DNA of 64,000 bases from Prochlorococcus sp. AG-388-E21. GTDB taxonomy: Bacteria > Cyanobacteriota > Cyanobacteriia > PCC-6307 > Cyanobiaceae. This document shows, in pieces, positions 9,657-18,629 of the stretch (position 1 is the stretch's first letter; every line of letters starts with the position of its first letter). The notes beneath the pieces are model-generated. The model made no database searches and was not told the origin of the DNA. It saw only the letters and a program-made list of their open reading frames with translations. The position numbers were made by a program, and so were the translations under genes. Location: NCBI GenBank assembly GCA_003279855.1, contig QCGO01000001.1, positions 186,001-250,000 on the forward strand, in the 5' to 3' direction.

Positions 9657-10148
9657 ATGGTTTTTATAAAAAATAATTTTTTTGTTTTGATTATTTTAAT
9701 TTTATTGCAATCCTGTTCGGGAGGAAGAATTGGAAATTTTCTTGATTCTAGTTTTAAAGATATTGAAGAGAGAGAAATAAAAGAAGATATTAAAAATAAT
9801 CTAAAAAATAAAGTTGTTATTAAGTCTGGGAGAATTGAAGAAAAAAATAAAAATATTGAAGAGAAAAAAATAAAAGAAGATATTAAAAATAATTTAAATA
9901 ATAAGGTTTTAAAAAAGTCTGAGAAGAAATCAAAAAACAATAAAATAACTTCTGATAAAAATATATCCTTTCAAAATAGAGAATATAAGCCTAAATCATA
10001 TAAAATTATTTTCATTTTAAAAGATGTAGATCCAAAAGATCCCACTGAAGATTTAAGGACCATTTTAAGAAATTCTGATGTAAATTTTGAAATAGAAAAG
10101 ATTGAACGTTATTTTGATCCAAAAAATAAAACTATAAAAAGTAATTAA
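9657..10148 (+). CDS. Putative lipoprotein with an internal duplication
   Basis: A 163-residue protein of no recognised family. Residues 5-19 form a hydrophobic signal segment ending in the lipobox L17-Q18-S19-C20, so it is probably lipid-anchored and would depend on Lgt (31341-32234). The mature part is very rich in Lys, Glu, Ile and Asn. It contains a duplicated module: residues 36-57 and 67-88 both read IEE..IKEDIKNNL.NKV, 31 residues (93 bases) apart. It follows topA by 2 bases and precedes the DUF2232 gene, suggesting one transcript. The low complexity makes homology calls unreliable. Confidence 0.75.
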   Translation: MVFIKNNFFVLIILILLQSCSGGRIGNFLDSSFKDIEEREIKEDIKNNLKNKVVIKSGRIEEKNKNIEEKKIKEDIKNNLNNKVLKKSEKKSKNNKITSDKNISFQNREYKPKSYKIIFILKDVDPKDPTEDLRTILRNSDVNFEIEKIERYFDPKNKTIKSN

Positions 10149-10167
10149 ATATTTACAAAAATTTCAT

Positions 10168-10806
10168 ATGAAACTTTCAAAAAAAAATGAGGCACTTAAT
10201 ATAATTGAACCAGCATATTTAGCCTCTCTCTCTTCATTACTTTGGATAGCTTTATATTATTTACCTATAGGAGGAGCTTTGTTGAGATTAATATTACCTC
10301 TCCCTATAATCTTGTTGCATTTGAGAAGAGGAACTAAAACTGCATTTGAAGGTCTCATAATACAATTTCTTTTGTTATTGATACTTATGGGTCCAATAAG
10401 AGGAACTCTATTTTTATTCCCATATGGGATATTAGCTTTTTGGCTAGGGTGGTCTTGGTTTATGGAGAAAAATTGGTGGCTTAGTTGGTGTGTAGGTTTT
10501 GTTCTTGGGACACTTGGATTTTTTATAAGGGTATTTGCATTATCAACTTTAGTTGGGGATAATCTTTGGATAATAGTTACAAGAGCGAGTTATGGCCTTA
10601 TAGATAAATTTATTGAACTATTTAATCTGCCATTCTCTCCTTCGATCCGAATTATCCAATTAGTTGCGATATTTTTAATAATTTTTCAAGAAATGGTATA
10701 TGTTTTAACTATACATATACTCGCATATTCCCTTTTTCCTAGATTAAATTCAAATATTCCTAATCCTCCAAAAATAATTAATGGATTTGTTGATTTAGGT
10801 CTCTAA
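10168..10806 (+). CDS. Membrane protein of the DUF2232 family
   Basis: 212 residues with about six hydrophobic segments. It matches the cyanobacterial DUF2232 membrane proteins: an amphipathic start, YYLPIGGALLRLILPLPIILLHLRRG near 30-55, and MGPIRGTLFLFPYGILAFWLG near 75. These proteins are often considered substrate-binding components of energy-coupled transporters or spore-type membrane proteins, but here the function is unknown. It sits between the topA-linked lipoprotein gene and the CobT-like gene on the same strand, with 14 bases to the latter, so shared transcription is likely. Confidence 0.82.
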   Translation: MKLSKKNEALNIIEPAYLASLSSLLWIALYYLPIGGALLRLILPLPIILLHLRRGTKTAFEGLIIQFLLLLILMGPIRGTLFLFPYGILAFWLGWSWFMEKNWWLSWCVGFVLGTLGFFIRVFALSTLVGDNLWIIVTRASYGLIDKFIELFNLPFSPSIRIIQLVAIFLIIFQEMVYVLTIHILAYSLFPRLNSNIPNPPKIINGFVDLGL

Positions 10807-10820
10807 AATAATTTTACATA

Positions 10821-11978
10821 ATGCAGACATCGTATTTAGGGATAAATTTATTTGGAAGTAAAGGTAATCAAAAATTGTTTTCTGAGAGGGTAGATTTTCT
10901 TAAGAAAGAAATTAATAATTTTATTTTCTATCTTGTGATTGCAGGAACAGAAACTTCTCAAATTCAAGGTATATCCGCAGCAGGAATTAATTCAAAAGCC
11001 AGAAGAAGAACCGCCTTAGCAGACGCTGAGTTTCTTCTTTTTGGGGCCTCAAAAGATCATAAGTATAAATTACCCTTTTTAAATGCAGGAGTTACTCCTG
11101 CATTAATAAGCTATGTATGTAGGAAACTTATATGCGCAAGTCCAATAGTTGTTCCTATAGGAATAAAAGAAAAACCTTACTTTAGTCATTTAATTGTGGA
11201 GAATTATTTAGTAGGCCCAGCTAAATGTTTGACTACTGGAAAATCTATGAATAAAGAGAGAGTTTTGAGTCTTTACAAAAAAGGACTAGAAATTGGAAAA
11301 TCTACGAAACAACCCATATTTATTTCAGAATCTGTACCAGGAGGAACTACAACTGCTCAGGCAGTAATGGAAGCTTTTGGCTTAAATGTAAATAATTTAA
11401 TAGGGAGCAGTTTGATTAATGCTCCAAGGAACTTAAAAACAAAAGTAATTAAAGCTGGTCTTTTAAAAGCAAATTTAAAAAATAATTTTGACTCTTTAGA
11501 TGTTATTTCTTCAGTCGGAGATCCATTTCAAGCCTTCTCTATGGGATTATTGATTGGAGCAAGATTAGCTAAGCAATCAGTTGTATTATCTGGAGGTAGC
11601 CAAATGTTAGCTGTAATTTTACTTGCATTGGAATTTATGGATTCTAAACAAAAACAGGAATTTGTTGATTTCGTTTTTATAGCTACTACTGGATGGTTGG
11701 TTAAAGATAATTCATTGGGTGATTTATTAGATTTAATAAATGAAAAACACAATGTAAATTTATTAGGATTTGCAAGCTCTCTGAATTTTAAATCATCTAC
11801 ATTTAAAGAATTGACTGATTATGAAATAGGTTATGTAAAAGAAGGGGTTGGTGCTGGTGGAATGTCAATTCTTGCTTTTCTTAAGGGTTTTAGTAATGAA
11901 GAAATAGTTTCAAGTTGTCAAATTAATATTGAAAGAATGAAGGATTTAGGTCAAATTTCCTTAAATAAGGGTTGTTAA
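10821..11978 (+). CDS. CobT-like nicotinate-nucleotide--dimethylbenzimidazole phosphoribosyltransferase family protein
   Basis: 385 residues of the cyanobacterial/archaeal CobT-like branch (TIGR00303 type). The family activates the lower nucleotide ligand of cobamides; cyanobacteria are known to make pseudocobalamin, with adenine as lower base. Visible stretches are FYLVIAGTETSQIQGISAAG (35-54), SESVPGGTTTAQAVMEAFG near 170 and YVKEGVGAGGMSILA near 335, which fit the nucleotide-binding fold. cobM at 30593-31348 is a second cobamide gene in the window. The next gene starts at the base following this stop. Confidence 0.85.
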   Translation: MQTSYLGINLFGSKGNQKLFSERVDFLKKEINNFIFYLVIAGTETSQIQGISAAGINSKARRRTALADAEFLLFGASKDHKYKLPFLNAGVTPALISYVCRKLICASPIVVPIGIKEKPYFSHLIVENYLVGPAKCLTTGKSMNKERVLSLYKKGLEIGKSTKQPIFISESVPGGTTTAQAVMEAFGLNVNNLIGSSLINAPRNLKTKVIKAGLLKANLKNNFDSLDVISSVGDPFQAFSMGLLIGARLAKQSVVLSGGSQMLAVILLALEFMDSKQKQEFVDFVFIATTGWLVKDNSLGDLLDLINEKHNVNLLGFASSLNFKSSTFKELTDYEIGYVKEGVGAGGMSILAFLKGFSNEEIVSSCQINIERMKDLGQISLNKGC

Positions 11979-12980
11979 ATGCCTAAAAATTATCCTACAA
12001 GAAGGCAATTCCTTAATTACGGAAAACTATCTCTCCTTTTCTTTTTAAATTCATGTAGTAATTCTTTAAAGAAATTTAAAATTGGTTTTCAAAGTTCGAT
12101 TTATCCAAAATCTTTAAAAGATACATTACCTTCGATTTGGCAAAAAGAAAATATTAATTTTAGTAAGCTTAAATTAGAAAAAAATAAAATAAAATTATCT
12201 AATTCAGACTTTATTTTGGTTAATGATGGATGGCTAAATAGTATTGATTTTACAAGTTTTCAAAACATAAATAATTTATTTTCAAATGATATATTAGATA
12301 ATAGATCGCGAGATTTTTTAAAAAGTTTTAAAGAATATCAACGTGATAAATTATTTCCGGTAGGTGTTGTTCCATATGCAGTAATTATAAAAAATAATAA
12401 AGATCTAATTTATGATGCTAGTAATTCTTGGGATTTTCTTCTTGATGAGAAGTTGAAAGGAAAAATTATATTCCCTCAAAGCCCGAGAATATTAATTTCA
12501 ATATCAAAAAACATTAGTGTAAAAAATTCACTTAGCAAACTGAAAGAACAAGCAATGTTATTTGAGGATAAAAATTCAATAAATTGGTTAATTAATTCTC
12601 CTGCATCTGTTGCGATTATTCCCTTTTCCCTATGCGAAAAATATCTTAGGGTTGATTCAAGACTTTCGATGGTTTTCCCAAATAAAGGTGTTCCTTTAAT
12701 GTGGAATTTCCTTCTAACTAAATCAAAAATTAACAATATTGTATTAACTGATTGGATTAAGTCCTTAGATAAAAGGTCTACTATCGATAAGTTAGCTAAT
12801 CAAGGTTGGTATTTACCTTTTAAAAATAAATACTCTCAGGAAAAATACAATATCAAAATTGAAAAAAATAATTATGGTCCATCTAAAAATTGTTGGAAAA
12901 ATAGTTGGTCTTTTTCACCTCTAAATAAAGAAGAGCAATTAAGTCTAGAAAAGTTATGGAATCAATCATTAACCCCATAA
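11979..12980 (+). CDS. Tat-type solute-binding lipoprotein (family 1 periplasmic binding protein)
   Basis: 333 residues. The N-terminus TRRQFLNYGKLSLLFFLNSC (7-26) combines a twin-arginine motif with a lipobox ending at C26, so it is probably exported folded by Tat and then lipidated. The body has the look of an extracellular solute-binding protein of the polyamine/iron class: VGVVPYAVIIKN near 128 and LMWNFLLTKS near 240. No permease or ATPase is adjacent, and the ligand is unknown. It starts directly after the CobT-like stop and overlaps the convergent aldo/keto reductase gene by 12 bases. Its AT content and Asn/Lys/Ser richness resemble its neighbours. Confidence 0.75.
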   Translation: MPKNYPTRRQFLNYGKLSLLFFLNSCSNSLKKFKIGFQSSIYPKSLKDTLPSIWQKENINFSKLKLEKNKIKLSNSDFILVNDGWLNSIDFTSFQNINNLFSNDILDNRSRDFLKSFKEYQRDKLFPVGVVPYAVIIKNNKDLIYDASNSWDFLLDEKLKGKIIFPQSPRILISISKNISVKNSLSKLKEQAMLFEDKNSINWLINSPASVAIIPFSLCEKYLRVDSRLSMVFPNKGVPLMWNFLLTKSKINNIVLTDWIKSLDKRSTIDKLANQGWYLPFKNKYSQEKYNIKIEKNNYGPSKNCWKNSWSFSPLNKEEQLSLEKLWNQSLTP

Positions 12981-14111
12981 TCTTTTTTTAGGCTTTTCAC
13001 TTAATAAGTTGTGAGTTTCTTTTAATAAAGCTGGTATATTTAATTTGCTAGGACATTTTGGAATACATTCATTGCAATCTAAGCAAAAAGAGGCATCTTT
13101 TTCTTCCCACCAGTGCCCTGCCCTCCCTATTAAATTATATCTTTCTTTAGCAAATTCTAATTGACCATACCCAATAGATATATTTCTCAAACGAAGTATT
13201 TCAGGAATAGGAATTTCACTTGGACATGGTAGGCAAGATCTACATTGCTCACATTTTGAAGACTTTAACTCTTCATTTGCAAAATGTTCGATATTTTCTA
13301 ATGCACTAATTTCAGAAGATGTAAGTTTTTGACTTGAGTTTATAAGCTTTTTTGCAATATTAAAATCTTCAAATTTTGTAGCGCCTAAAGATAGAGTTGT
13401 AATTCCTTTCGATAGTAAAAATCTATAAGCTAGTTCCAGAGGATGGTATGGTGCCGATGCTCTTAATAAAGATTCGCTTGGAGCATATAATCTTCCACCC
13501 TTATCAGCAGGGGATATTGCTAATACACCCATTTTCTTTTTTAAAGCTAGTTGGGCAAGGCTTATTTTTGATTGATCTAAAAAATGTAAATGAAGATTGC
13601 AAAAACTAAAAACTTCACAATTAATTGCATTTTCAATAAGCTTATAACTGCCATGTGAACTGAACCCAACTTGATCAACCAAGCCTTTTTTTATAACCCA
13701 TTTTAAAAACTTCCCCCCCTCTCCATTTAGAACCCAAACTAAATGCTCTTCTAAATTTATTCCATGGAACGCAAGATTATTTATTTTCTTTAGCTTTAAA
13801 TTTTTGAGTGAATTTTCGAAATTCTCTTTTAGATAATTAAAATTTCCTTTAGGTAATACTTTAGTAGTAATTATCCATTCTTTCCTAAATATATTTTCGG
13901 AAGCTTCTAATTCCTTTAATGACTCCCCGATTAGTTTTTCAGCGTTACCGTAAGCAGCAGCAGTTTCTAAATGATTAATGCCCGCATCATGAGCACTTTT
14001 TATAAGGTAATTCATTTTATCAAGACTCTCTGTCGCTCTCATTGTGCCTAAAGTAAACAAACTTACATCGCACGCTTTCCCAAATGATCTTTTCTTAGAA
14101 TGAATTATCAT
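12969..14111 (-). CDS. Aldo/keto reductase with C-terminal 4Fe-4S domain
   Basis: 380 residues. The first 260 or so form an aldo/keto reductase barrel: LFTLGTMRATES near 19, HLETAAAYGNAEKLIGESL (46-64) with the catalytic Asp position of classical enzymes replaced by the ETAAAYG form, and LSLGATKFED near 248. The tail carries two ferredoxin-like Cys clusters, C-x2-C-x2-C-x3-CP near 285-296 and C-x2-C-x2-C-x3-CP near 345-356, so two 4Fe-4S centres are likely. The physiological substrate is unknown. It diverges from ribE over 111 bases. Confidence 0.85.
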   Translation of the reverse strand: MIIHSKKRSFGKACDVSLFTLGTMRATESLDKMNYLIKSAHDAGINHLETAAAYGNAEKLIGESLKELEASENIFRKEWIITTKVLPKGNFNYLKENFENSLKNLKLKKINNLAFHGINLEEHLVWVLNGEGGKFLKWVIKKGLVDQVGFSSHGSYKLIENAINCEVFSFCNLHLHFLDQSKISLAQLALKKKMGVLAISPADKGGRLYAPSESLLRASAPYHPLELAYRFLLSKGITTLSLGATKFEDFNIAKKLINSSQKLTSSEISALENIEHFANEELKSSKCEQCRSCLPCPSEIPIPEILRLRNISIGYGQLEFAKERYNLIGRAGHWWEEKDASFCLDCNECIPKCPSKLNIPALLKETHNLLSEKPKKRLWG

Positions 14112-14222
14112 CTTTATGTGATTATTACCTGCTTAATAACTTTTTAATTTATTTATAGTAGAAAATGTTTTAAAGTAAATCAAAGTTAATAATAGTTTTT
14201 CAAATAATCTTTATTTAAAGTT

Positions 14223-14882
14223 ATGTTTACAGGAATAGTTCAGGCAATAGGAAAACTTAAAAAAGGAAACCCCCTCTTAATTATTGAAATTCTAGATCAG
14301 CCTTTTGATATGCAAATAGGTGATAGTATTGCAGTTGATGGAATTTGTTTAACAGTAAAAGAGATTTCAAATAATCAATTTAAAGTAGATGTAAGTGAAG
14401 AAACTTTAAAAAAGACTACTTTAGGAGAAAAATCTAATATTAACCAAATAGTTAATTTAGAGCCGGCTCTCCGTATCTCGGATCGTCTTGGGGGCCATAT
14501 AGTTAGTGGCCATATTGATGGTTTGGGAAAAGTTGAAAATATAGAAAAACTTGAAAAATCATGGCTTTTATCAATTAAGTGGCAAAATAAAAACTTTTCC
14601 AAATATATCGTCGATAAGGGAAGCATATGTGTCAACGGCATTAGCCTTACAATTGCAAAATCTGAAAATGAAGGGGAAATTTTTACGATTGCAATTATTC
14701 CACATACATGGGAAAACACTAATCTCAAAAATTTAGCAATTGGCGATAGTGTAAATCTTGAAGGAGATGCATTAATAAAGTACGTTGAAAAACTACTTAA
14801 ATTTAATAAGAATATAGATTCAGAAAACTTTCCGCAAGAAATCTCCTCAAATTGGCTTAAAGAGAATGGCTGGAATAAATAA
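14223..14882 (+). CDS. ribE: Riboflavin synthase alpha chain
   Basis: 219 residues, two lumazine-binding repeats. The family dismutates two 6,7-dimethyl-8-ribityllumazine molecules to riboflavin. The N-terminus MFTGIVQAIG and the first-repeat stretch DSIAVDGICLTV (about 38-49) are diagnostic, as is GGHIVSGHIDGLG (96-108) at the junction. The second repeat repeats the pattern in KGSICVNGISLTIA (about 135-148) and IGDSVNLEGD (about 173-182). It ends 5 bases from the convergent AbrB-type gene. Confidence 0.96.
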   Translation: MFTGIVQAIGKLKKGNPLLIIEILDQPFDMQIGDSIAVDGICLTVKEISNNQFKVDVSEETLKKTTLGEKSNINQIVNLEPALRISDRLGGHIVSGHIDGLGKVENIEKLEKSWLLSIKWQNKNFSKYIVDKGSICVNGISLTIAKSENEGEIFTIAIIPHTWENTNLKNLAIGDSVNLEGDALIKYVEKLLKFNKNIDSENFPQEISSNWLKENGWNK

Positions 14883-14887
14883 TATTC

Positions 14888-15241
14888 TTAATTTAGTGGA
14901 GTGAGGGAGATGATTTTAGAATCTTTTTTTAGATCAATTTTATATTCTTGGCCTGGCTCTAATCCTAATTTTTTTGTGTAGGCATGACCTATCAATAAGT
15001 TACCATTGCCATGAACTCTTGTTTTGAATTCTGCTTGCCTACCTCTTGAAGATCTGTTCCCAGCCCTACCAGCGCCAGTATTACTTAACTTGTACCCCTT
15101 AGCTTCAATAAGTGCTCTATAAAAACTTTTTCTTAAGACTCTTCCACTAGGACTTACATAGCCGCAGCCTCTTGCTATTTCATCCTCAGATTTATTGCTG
15201 AGTAATTTAGATTTTTCTAGAAGTTCTTTTCCTACAAGCAT
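14888..15241 (-). CDS. cyAbrB-type transcriptional regulator
   Basis: 117 residues. Cyanobacteria carry AbrB-like DNA-binding proteins with the AbrB-type domain near the C-terminus; here it spans about 60-117 (FKTRVHGNGNLLIGHAYTKKLG). The N-terminal half, with CGYVSPSGRVLRKSFYRALIEAKGY, is the cyanobacterial extension. In Synechocystis, relatives regulate carbon and nitrogen metabolism genes; that role here is inferred from the family. It lies upstream of ctaE on the same strand with 97 bases up to the ctaE stop region on its other side, convergent with ribE. Confidence 0.87.
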   Translation of the reverse strand: MLVGKELLEKSKLLSNKSEDEIARGCGYVSPSGRVLRKSFYRALIEAKGYKLSNTGAGRAGNRSSRGRQAEFKTRVHGNGNLLIGHAYTKKLGLEPGQEYKIDLKKDSKIISLTPLN

Positions 15242-15338
15242 TATATGAGCTTTTTCTTATTATATATTCTTACCAATAATGAGAATTGTGGCAATACAAG
15301 TTAATAAAAAATAGATTTTTTGAAGAATAAATTCTCTT

Positions 15339-15941
15339 TTATAAAAGATACAAAATTATAAATAAAATAACCCAAATTCCATCTACGAAATGCCAATATA
15401 ATTCAACAGCTTCTAATGGAAACATATTTTGATTAGTAATTCTTCCTTCCTTTGGTCTTGTTTGCCAAGAAATAATTAATATCATTAATGTCCCTAAAGT
15501 TACATGTAAACCATGAAAGCCAGTTAAGGCATAAAAAGTACTTGCAAATAAATTATCCGTTAGTCCGAACGGCAAATTAAAATATTCAAATAGTTGACAT
15601 ATTAAAAAAGTAATCCCAAGTAGAGCAGTGACTAGTAACCATTTTTGAGTATCAGAATTTTTATTTTTAAGAAGAGCTTTTCCTGCTTTATGAAAAGTCG
15701 CGCTACTCACAAGCAATAAAATTGTATTTAATGTAGGTATAGGAAGTTCTAATTCATAAATAGCCCCATCTGGTAAAGGATTTACTGCTTTATATGTGAG
15801 GTAGGCAGCAAAGAAGCCAGCAAAAGTCATCCCATCTGCTATTAAAAAAGTAATTAATCCAAACATCCTAAAGTCTTCATGATGTTCACTAGCCTCACTA
15901 TCATTTTTTTTAATTTCTTTTGAACTGTCTAGGGTTGTCAT
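15339..15941 (-). CDS. ctaE: Cytochrome c oxidase subunit III
   Basis: 200 residues with five membrane segments. A core subunit of the aa3-type terminal oxidase. Typical stretches are FGLITFLIADGMTFAGFFAAYLTYK split at residues 27-50, LVSSATFHKAGKAL, FYALTGFHGLHVTLGTLM near 136-153 and AVELYWHFVDGIWVILF near 178-194. It is the third gene of the ctaC-ctaD-ctaE transcript, starting 12 bases after ctaD. The oxidase probably receives electrons from plastocyanin or cytochrome c in thylakoid or plasma membrane. Confidence 0.96.
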   Translation of the reverse strand: MTTLDSSKEIKKNDSEASEHHEDFRMFGLITFLIADGMTFAGFFAAYLTYKAVNPLPDGAIYELELPIPTLNTILLLVSSATFHKAGKALLKNKNSDTQKWLLVTALLGITFLICQLFEYFNLPFGLTDNLFASTFYALTGFHGLHVTLGTLMILIISWQTRPKEGRITNQNMFPLEAVELYWHFVDGIWVILFIILYLL

Positions 15942-15953
15942 GGTGTTTCTTGA

Positions 15954-17579
15954 TTAATTTTCTTGAGAAATTGGTTTGCCATAACCATAAGGTTCTTCAA
16001 CTAAAGGTGCTTCGCCTTCCCAATTTTCAACAGGTGGGGGAGAGGATGTTAACCATTCAGGAGTTAAAGCATTCCAAGGATTATCCCCAGAATCCTTCCC
16101 ATTTTTAATACTTAAGAATATATTTACTAAAAATGGGATAGTACTTATAGCCATTAAGAGAGCTCCTAGGCTACTAATCTGATTAACAAATTGAAATTGT
16201 GGATCGTATTCCGCAACTCTTCTAGGCATTCCATTAAGACCAAGCCAATGTTGAGGAGCGAAGCATAAATTAAAGCCAATAAAAGTTATGGCAAAATGTA
16301 GTATCCCCAGTTTTTCGCTCATTAACTTACCGGTTACCTTTGGGAACCAATGATAAATAGATGAGAAAATAATAAAAACTGTCCCTCCATAAACTATGTA
16401 ATGGAAGTGAGCAACAACGAAATATGTATCATGCACATGAATATCAAAAGGTACCTGAGCAAGAGCAACTCCTGTAATACCGCCAAATACAAAATTTATA
16501 ATAAATCCACATGAGAATAACATTGCACTATTGATAGATATTTTCCCACCCCATAAGGTTGCAACCCAATTAAAAAATTTAATTCCAGTCGGAACTGCTA
16601 TAAATGCTGTCGCAATAGTAAAGAATAATCTCATCCAAGGAGGGGTACCACTTGTAAACATATGATGAGCCCAAACAACTAGACCAAGCACAACTATTCC
16701 CATTATTGAAAAAACCATTGTGGTATATCCAAAAAGTGGCTTTCTTGAATGCACTGGAAGAATTTCACTTACTAGGCCGAAAGCAGGAAGAACCATTATG
16801 TACACAGCTGGATGAGAATAGAACCAAAATAAGTGTTGGTAAACAACTACGTTTCCGCCTAAAACAGGGTTAAAGAAACCGGTATGAGCAACAATATCAA
16901 AGCTAAGTAATATTAATGTTCCAGCTAAAACTGGAGTTGACAAAACTACTAATAAACTTGTGCCTAGCATCGCCCAACAATACATAGGTAATTGCATCAG
17001 CTTTAACCCCGGTCGCCTTAATTTGATAATTGTTGCAATGAAATTTATCCCTCCAAAGATAGAGCTGCCTCCGAGCAACAAAACACTCATTATCCAAATG
17101 ATTTGTCCTGATTGAGGGGTGGTTATACTCAAAGGTGGATAAGCCGTCCATCCTGCCTGTGCAGCCCCTTCAACAAAATAACTCGCTACTAACATTAAAC
17201 CAGAAGGAGGTATCAGCCAAAAAGCAACAGCATTCAATCTTGGGAATGCCATATCTCTAGCTCCAACGTAAAAAGGAATTAAATAGTTCCCAAATGCACC
17301 ATTTACTACAGGAACAATCCACAAGAAAATCATTATTGTTCCATGTAATGTTAAAACTTGGTTATATACATCTCTAGGCATAAAGTCCGACATTGGACTT
17401 GCTAATTCAATTCTTATTGCACTCGCCAAAGTTCCCCCAATTAAATAAAAAAGAAACCCGCATACAAGATATTGAATACCAATTACTTTATGATCGAGAC
17501 TAAAACTAAAATATCTAATCCATCCTTTAGGTTGAAGACTTTTGGTATTAGAATCCTGTGGATCAATTGATATCGTCAT
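15954..17579 (-). CDS. ctaD: Cytochrome c oxidase subunit I
   Basis: 541 residues with twelve membrane segments. It carries low-spin heme and the heme-CuB oxygen-reduction site. Visible residues include the HGTIMIFLWIVP stretch (74-85) with a heme-ligand His, HLFWFYSHPAVYIMVLPAFG near 252-271 with the Tyr-His crosslink pair and CuB His, WAHHMFTSG near 302 with the two further CuB His, and DTYFVVAHFHYIVYGG near 388-403 with the heme a3 and heme a ligands. Its start overlaps the ctaC stop by 4 bases, which points to coupled translation. Confidence 0.97.
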   Translation of the reverse strand: MTISIDPQDSNTKSLQPKGWIRYFSFSLDHKVIGIQYLVCGFLFYLIGGTLASAIRIELASPMSDFMPRDVYNQVLTLHGTIMIFLWIVPVVNGAFGNYLIPFYVGARDMAFPRLNAVAFWLIPPSGLMLVASYFVEGAAQAGWTAYPPLSITTPQSGQIIWIMSVLLLGGSSIFGGINFIATIIKLRRPGLKLMQLPMYCWAMLGTSLLVVLSTPVLAGTLILLSFDIVAHTGFFNPVLGGNVVVYQHLFWFYSHPAVYIMVLPAFGLVSEILPVHSRKPLFGYTTMVFSIMGIVVLGLVVWAHHMFTSGTPPWMRLFFTIATAFIAVPTGIKFFNWVATLWGGKISINSAMLFSCGFIINFVFGGITGVALAQVPFDIHVHDTYFVVAHFHYIVYGGTVFIIFSSIYHWFPKVTGKLMSEKLGILHFAITFIGFNLCFAPQHWLGLNGMPRRVAEYDPQFQFVNQISSLGALLMAISTIPFLVNIFLSIKNGKDSGDNPWNALTPEWLTSSPPPVENWEGEAPLVEEPYGYGKPISQEN

Positions 17580-18379
17580 AAGCTAACCTCAGTTTTTGTG
17601 TTTTTGTTAAACCAATCTTTGTAGTCAGATTCTTCTTCAACTATTATTGAAGCTCTCATCCCCCCGTGATAAGGGCCACATAATTCAGCACATATTATTG
17701 GATATTTTCCAACTTTAGTAGGAGTGAAATTTAATATCGTAGGTTGGCCAGGAATAATATCTTGTTTTATTCTGAATTCTGGCACCCAAAAAGCATGAAT
17801 TACATCTTTTGATTCCATCTTCATAGAAACTTTGCGATCAACTGGAACATGAAGCTCCCCAGAAATAAATTCCCCTTTCGGATAATTAAATAAAAAGGCA
17901 AATTGCATAGCTGAAACTTCAACAGATAAATTATTGCTAGCAACCTCATTATTTGATGCCTGGCTGATTCCAGCCCATATCTTTTCTGTGTTGGAGGTCA
18001 TCATTTCATGACTATGGTTTAGTTCTTTCATACCTCCCATTCGATCGTAAATGTTGTAGCTATATAAACCTATTATTAAAACAATAATAGATGGGATAAT
18101 TGTCCATACAATCTCTAGGGTTAAATTACCTTCTAAAGCTATCCCATCTCCATATTGATCCTTTCTTTTTCTGAATTTAAATAAACTATATATAACGGCT
18201 ATGGTCATTCCTATGAAAATTATTAATCCAATGATAAAAAGAATTTTAAAAAGCTCATCATAAATAGGGGCATTTATACTTGCTTTGGCAGGGAGTAAGT
18301 TAACATTAAATCCGATCCAAAAAGATATACCAAAAACAGCGGAAATTATAAGTATTAAATAAAAGTTTTTATTTAACAA
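17576..18379 (-). CDS. ctaC: Cytochrome c oxidase subunit II
   Basis: 267 residues with an N-terminal membrane signal and a two-helix hairpin (about 40-65 and 88-112) in front of a cupredoxin domain. All CuA ligands are present: H195, C230, E232, C234, H238 and M241 in CAELCGPYHGGM. The loop rich in Met, His and Ser between 115 and 150 is longer than in many bacteria, as in other marine cyanobacteria. It is first in the ctaCDE transcript and diverges from ctaA over 250 AT-rich bases. Confidence 0.96.
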   Translation of the reverse strand: MLNKNFYLILIISAVFGISFWIGFNVNLLPAKASINAPIYDELFKILFIIGLIIFIGMTIAVIYSLFKFRKRKDQYGDGIALEGNLTLEIVWTIIPSIIVLIIGLYSYNIYDRMGGMKELNHSHEMMTSNTEKIWAGISQASNNEVASNNLSVEVSAMQFAFLFNYPKGEFISGELHVPVDRKVSMKMESKDVIHAFWVPEFRIKQDIIPGQPTILNFTPTKVGKYPIICAELCGPYHGGMRASIIVEEESDYKDWFNKNTKTEVSL

Positions 18380-18629
18380 TTGAGGTAAAAAATGTTATTT
18401 ATATTTTCAACATATTCAATTTTTTTAATTTTGCATTGTTTGTTAATGGAAAATTATTGAAATTCACAACTTCTTAAGATTTAAAAAAAAAAGAAGTATT
18501 ATTAACAACTTTTTATAGGTTTATGTCAGGGAAAAAAGATTAAAAAACAAATAAATTTTAAAAATTAAACATTTACTTTTAATTAATGTTTGATATTTGA
18601 ATCTAAATTAATATGCAGAAAAGAGAACT

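Noticed and set aside
9629-9940. 103-codon minus-strand frame over the topA/lipoprotein junction
   Set aside because: Phe/Leu/Ser-rich composition is what Lys/Glu/Asn-rich coding gives when read backward.
18392-18460. 22-codon hydrophobic ORF between ctaC and ctaA
   Set aside because: Very short, no family, in an AT-rich divergent promoter region; not enough support for a gene.
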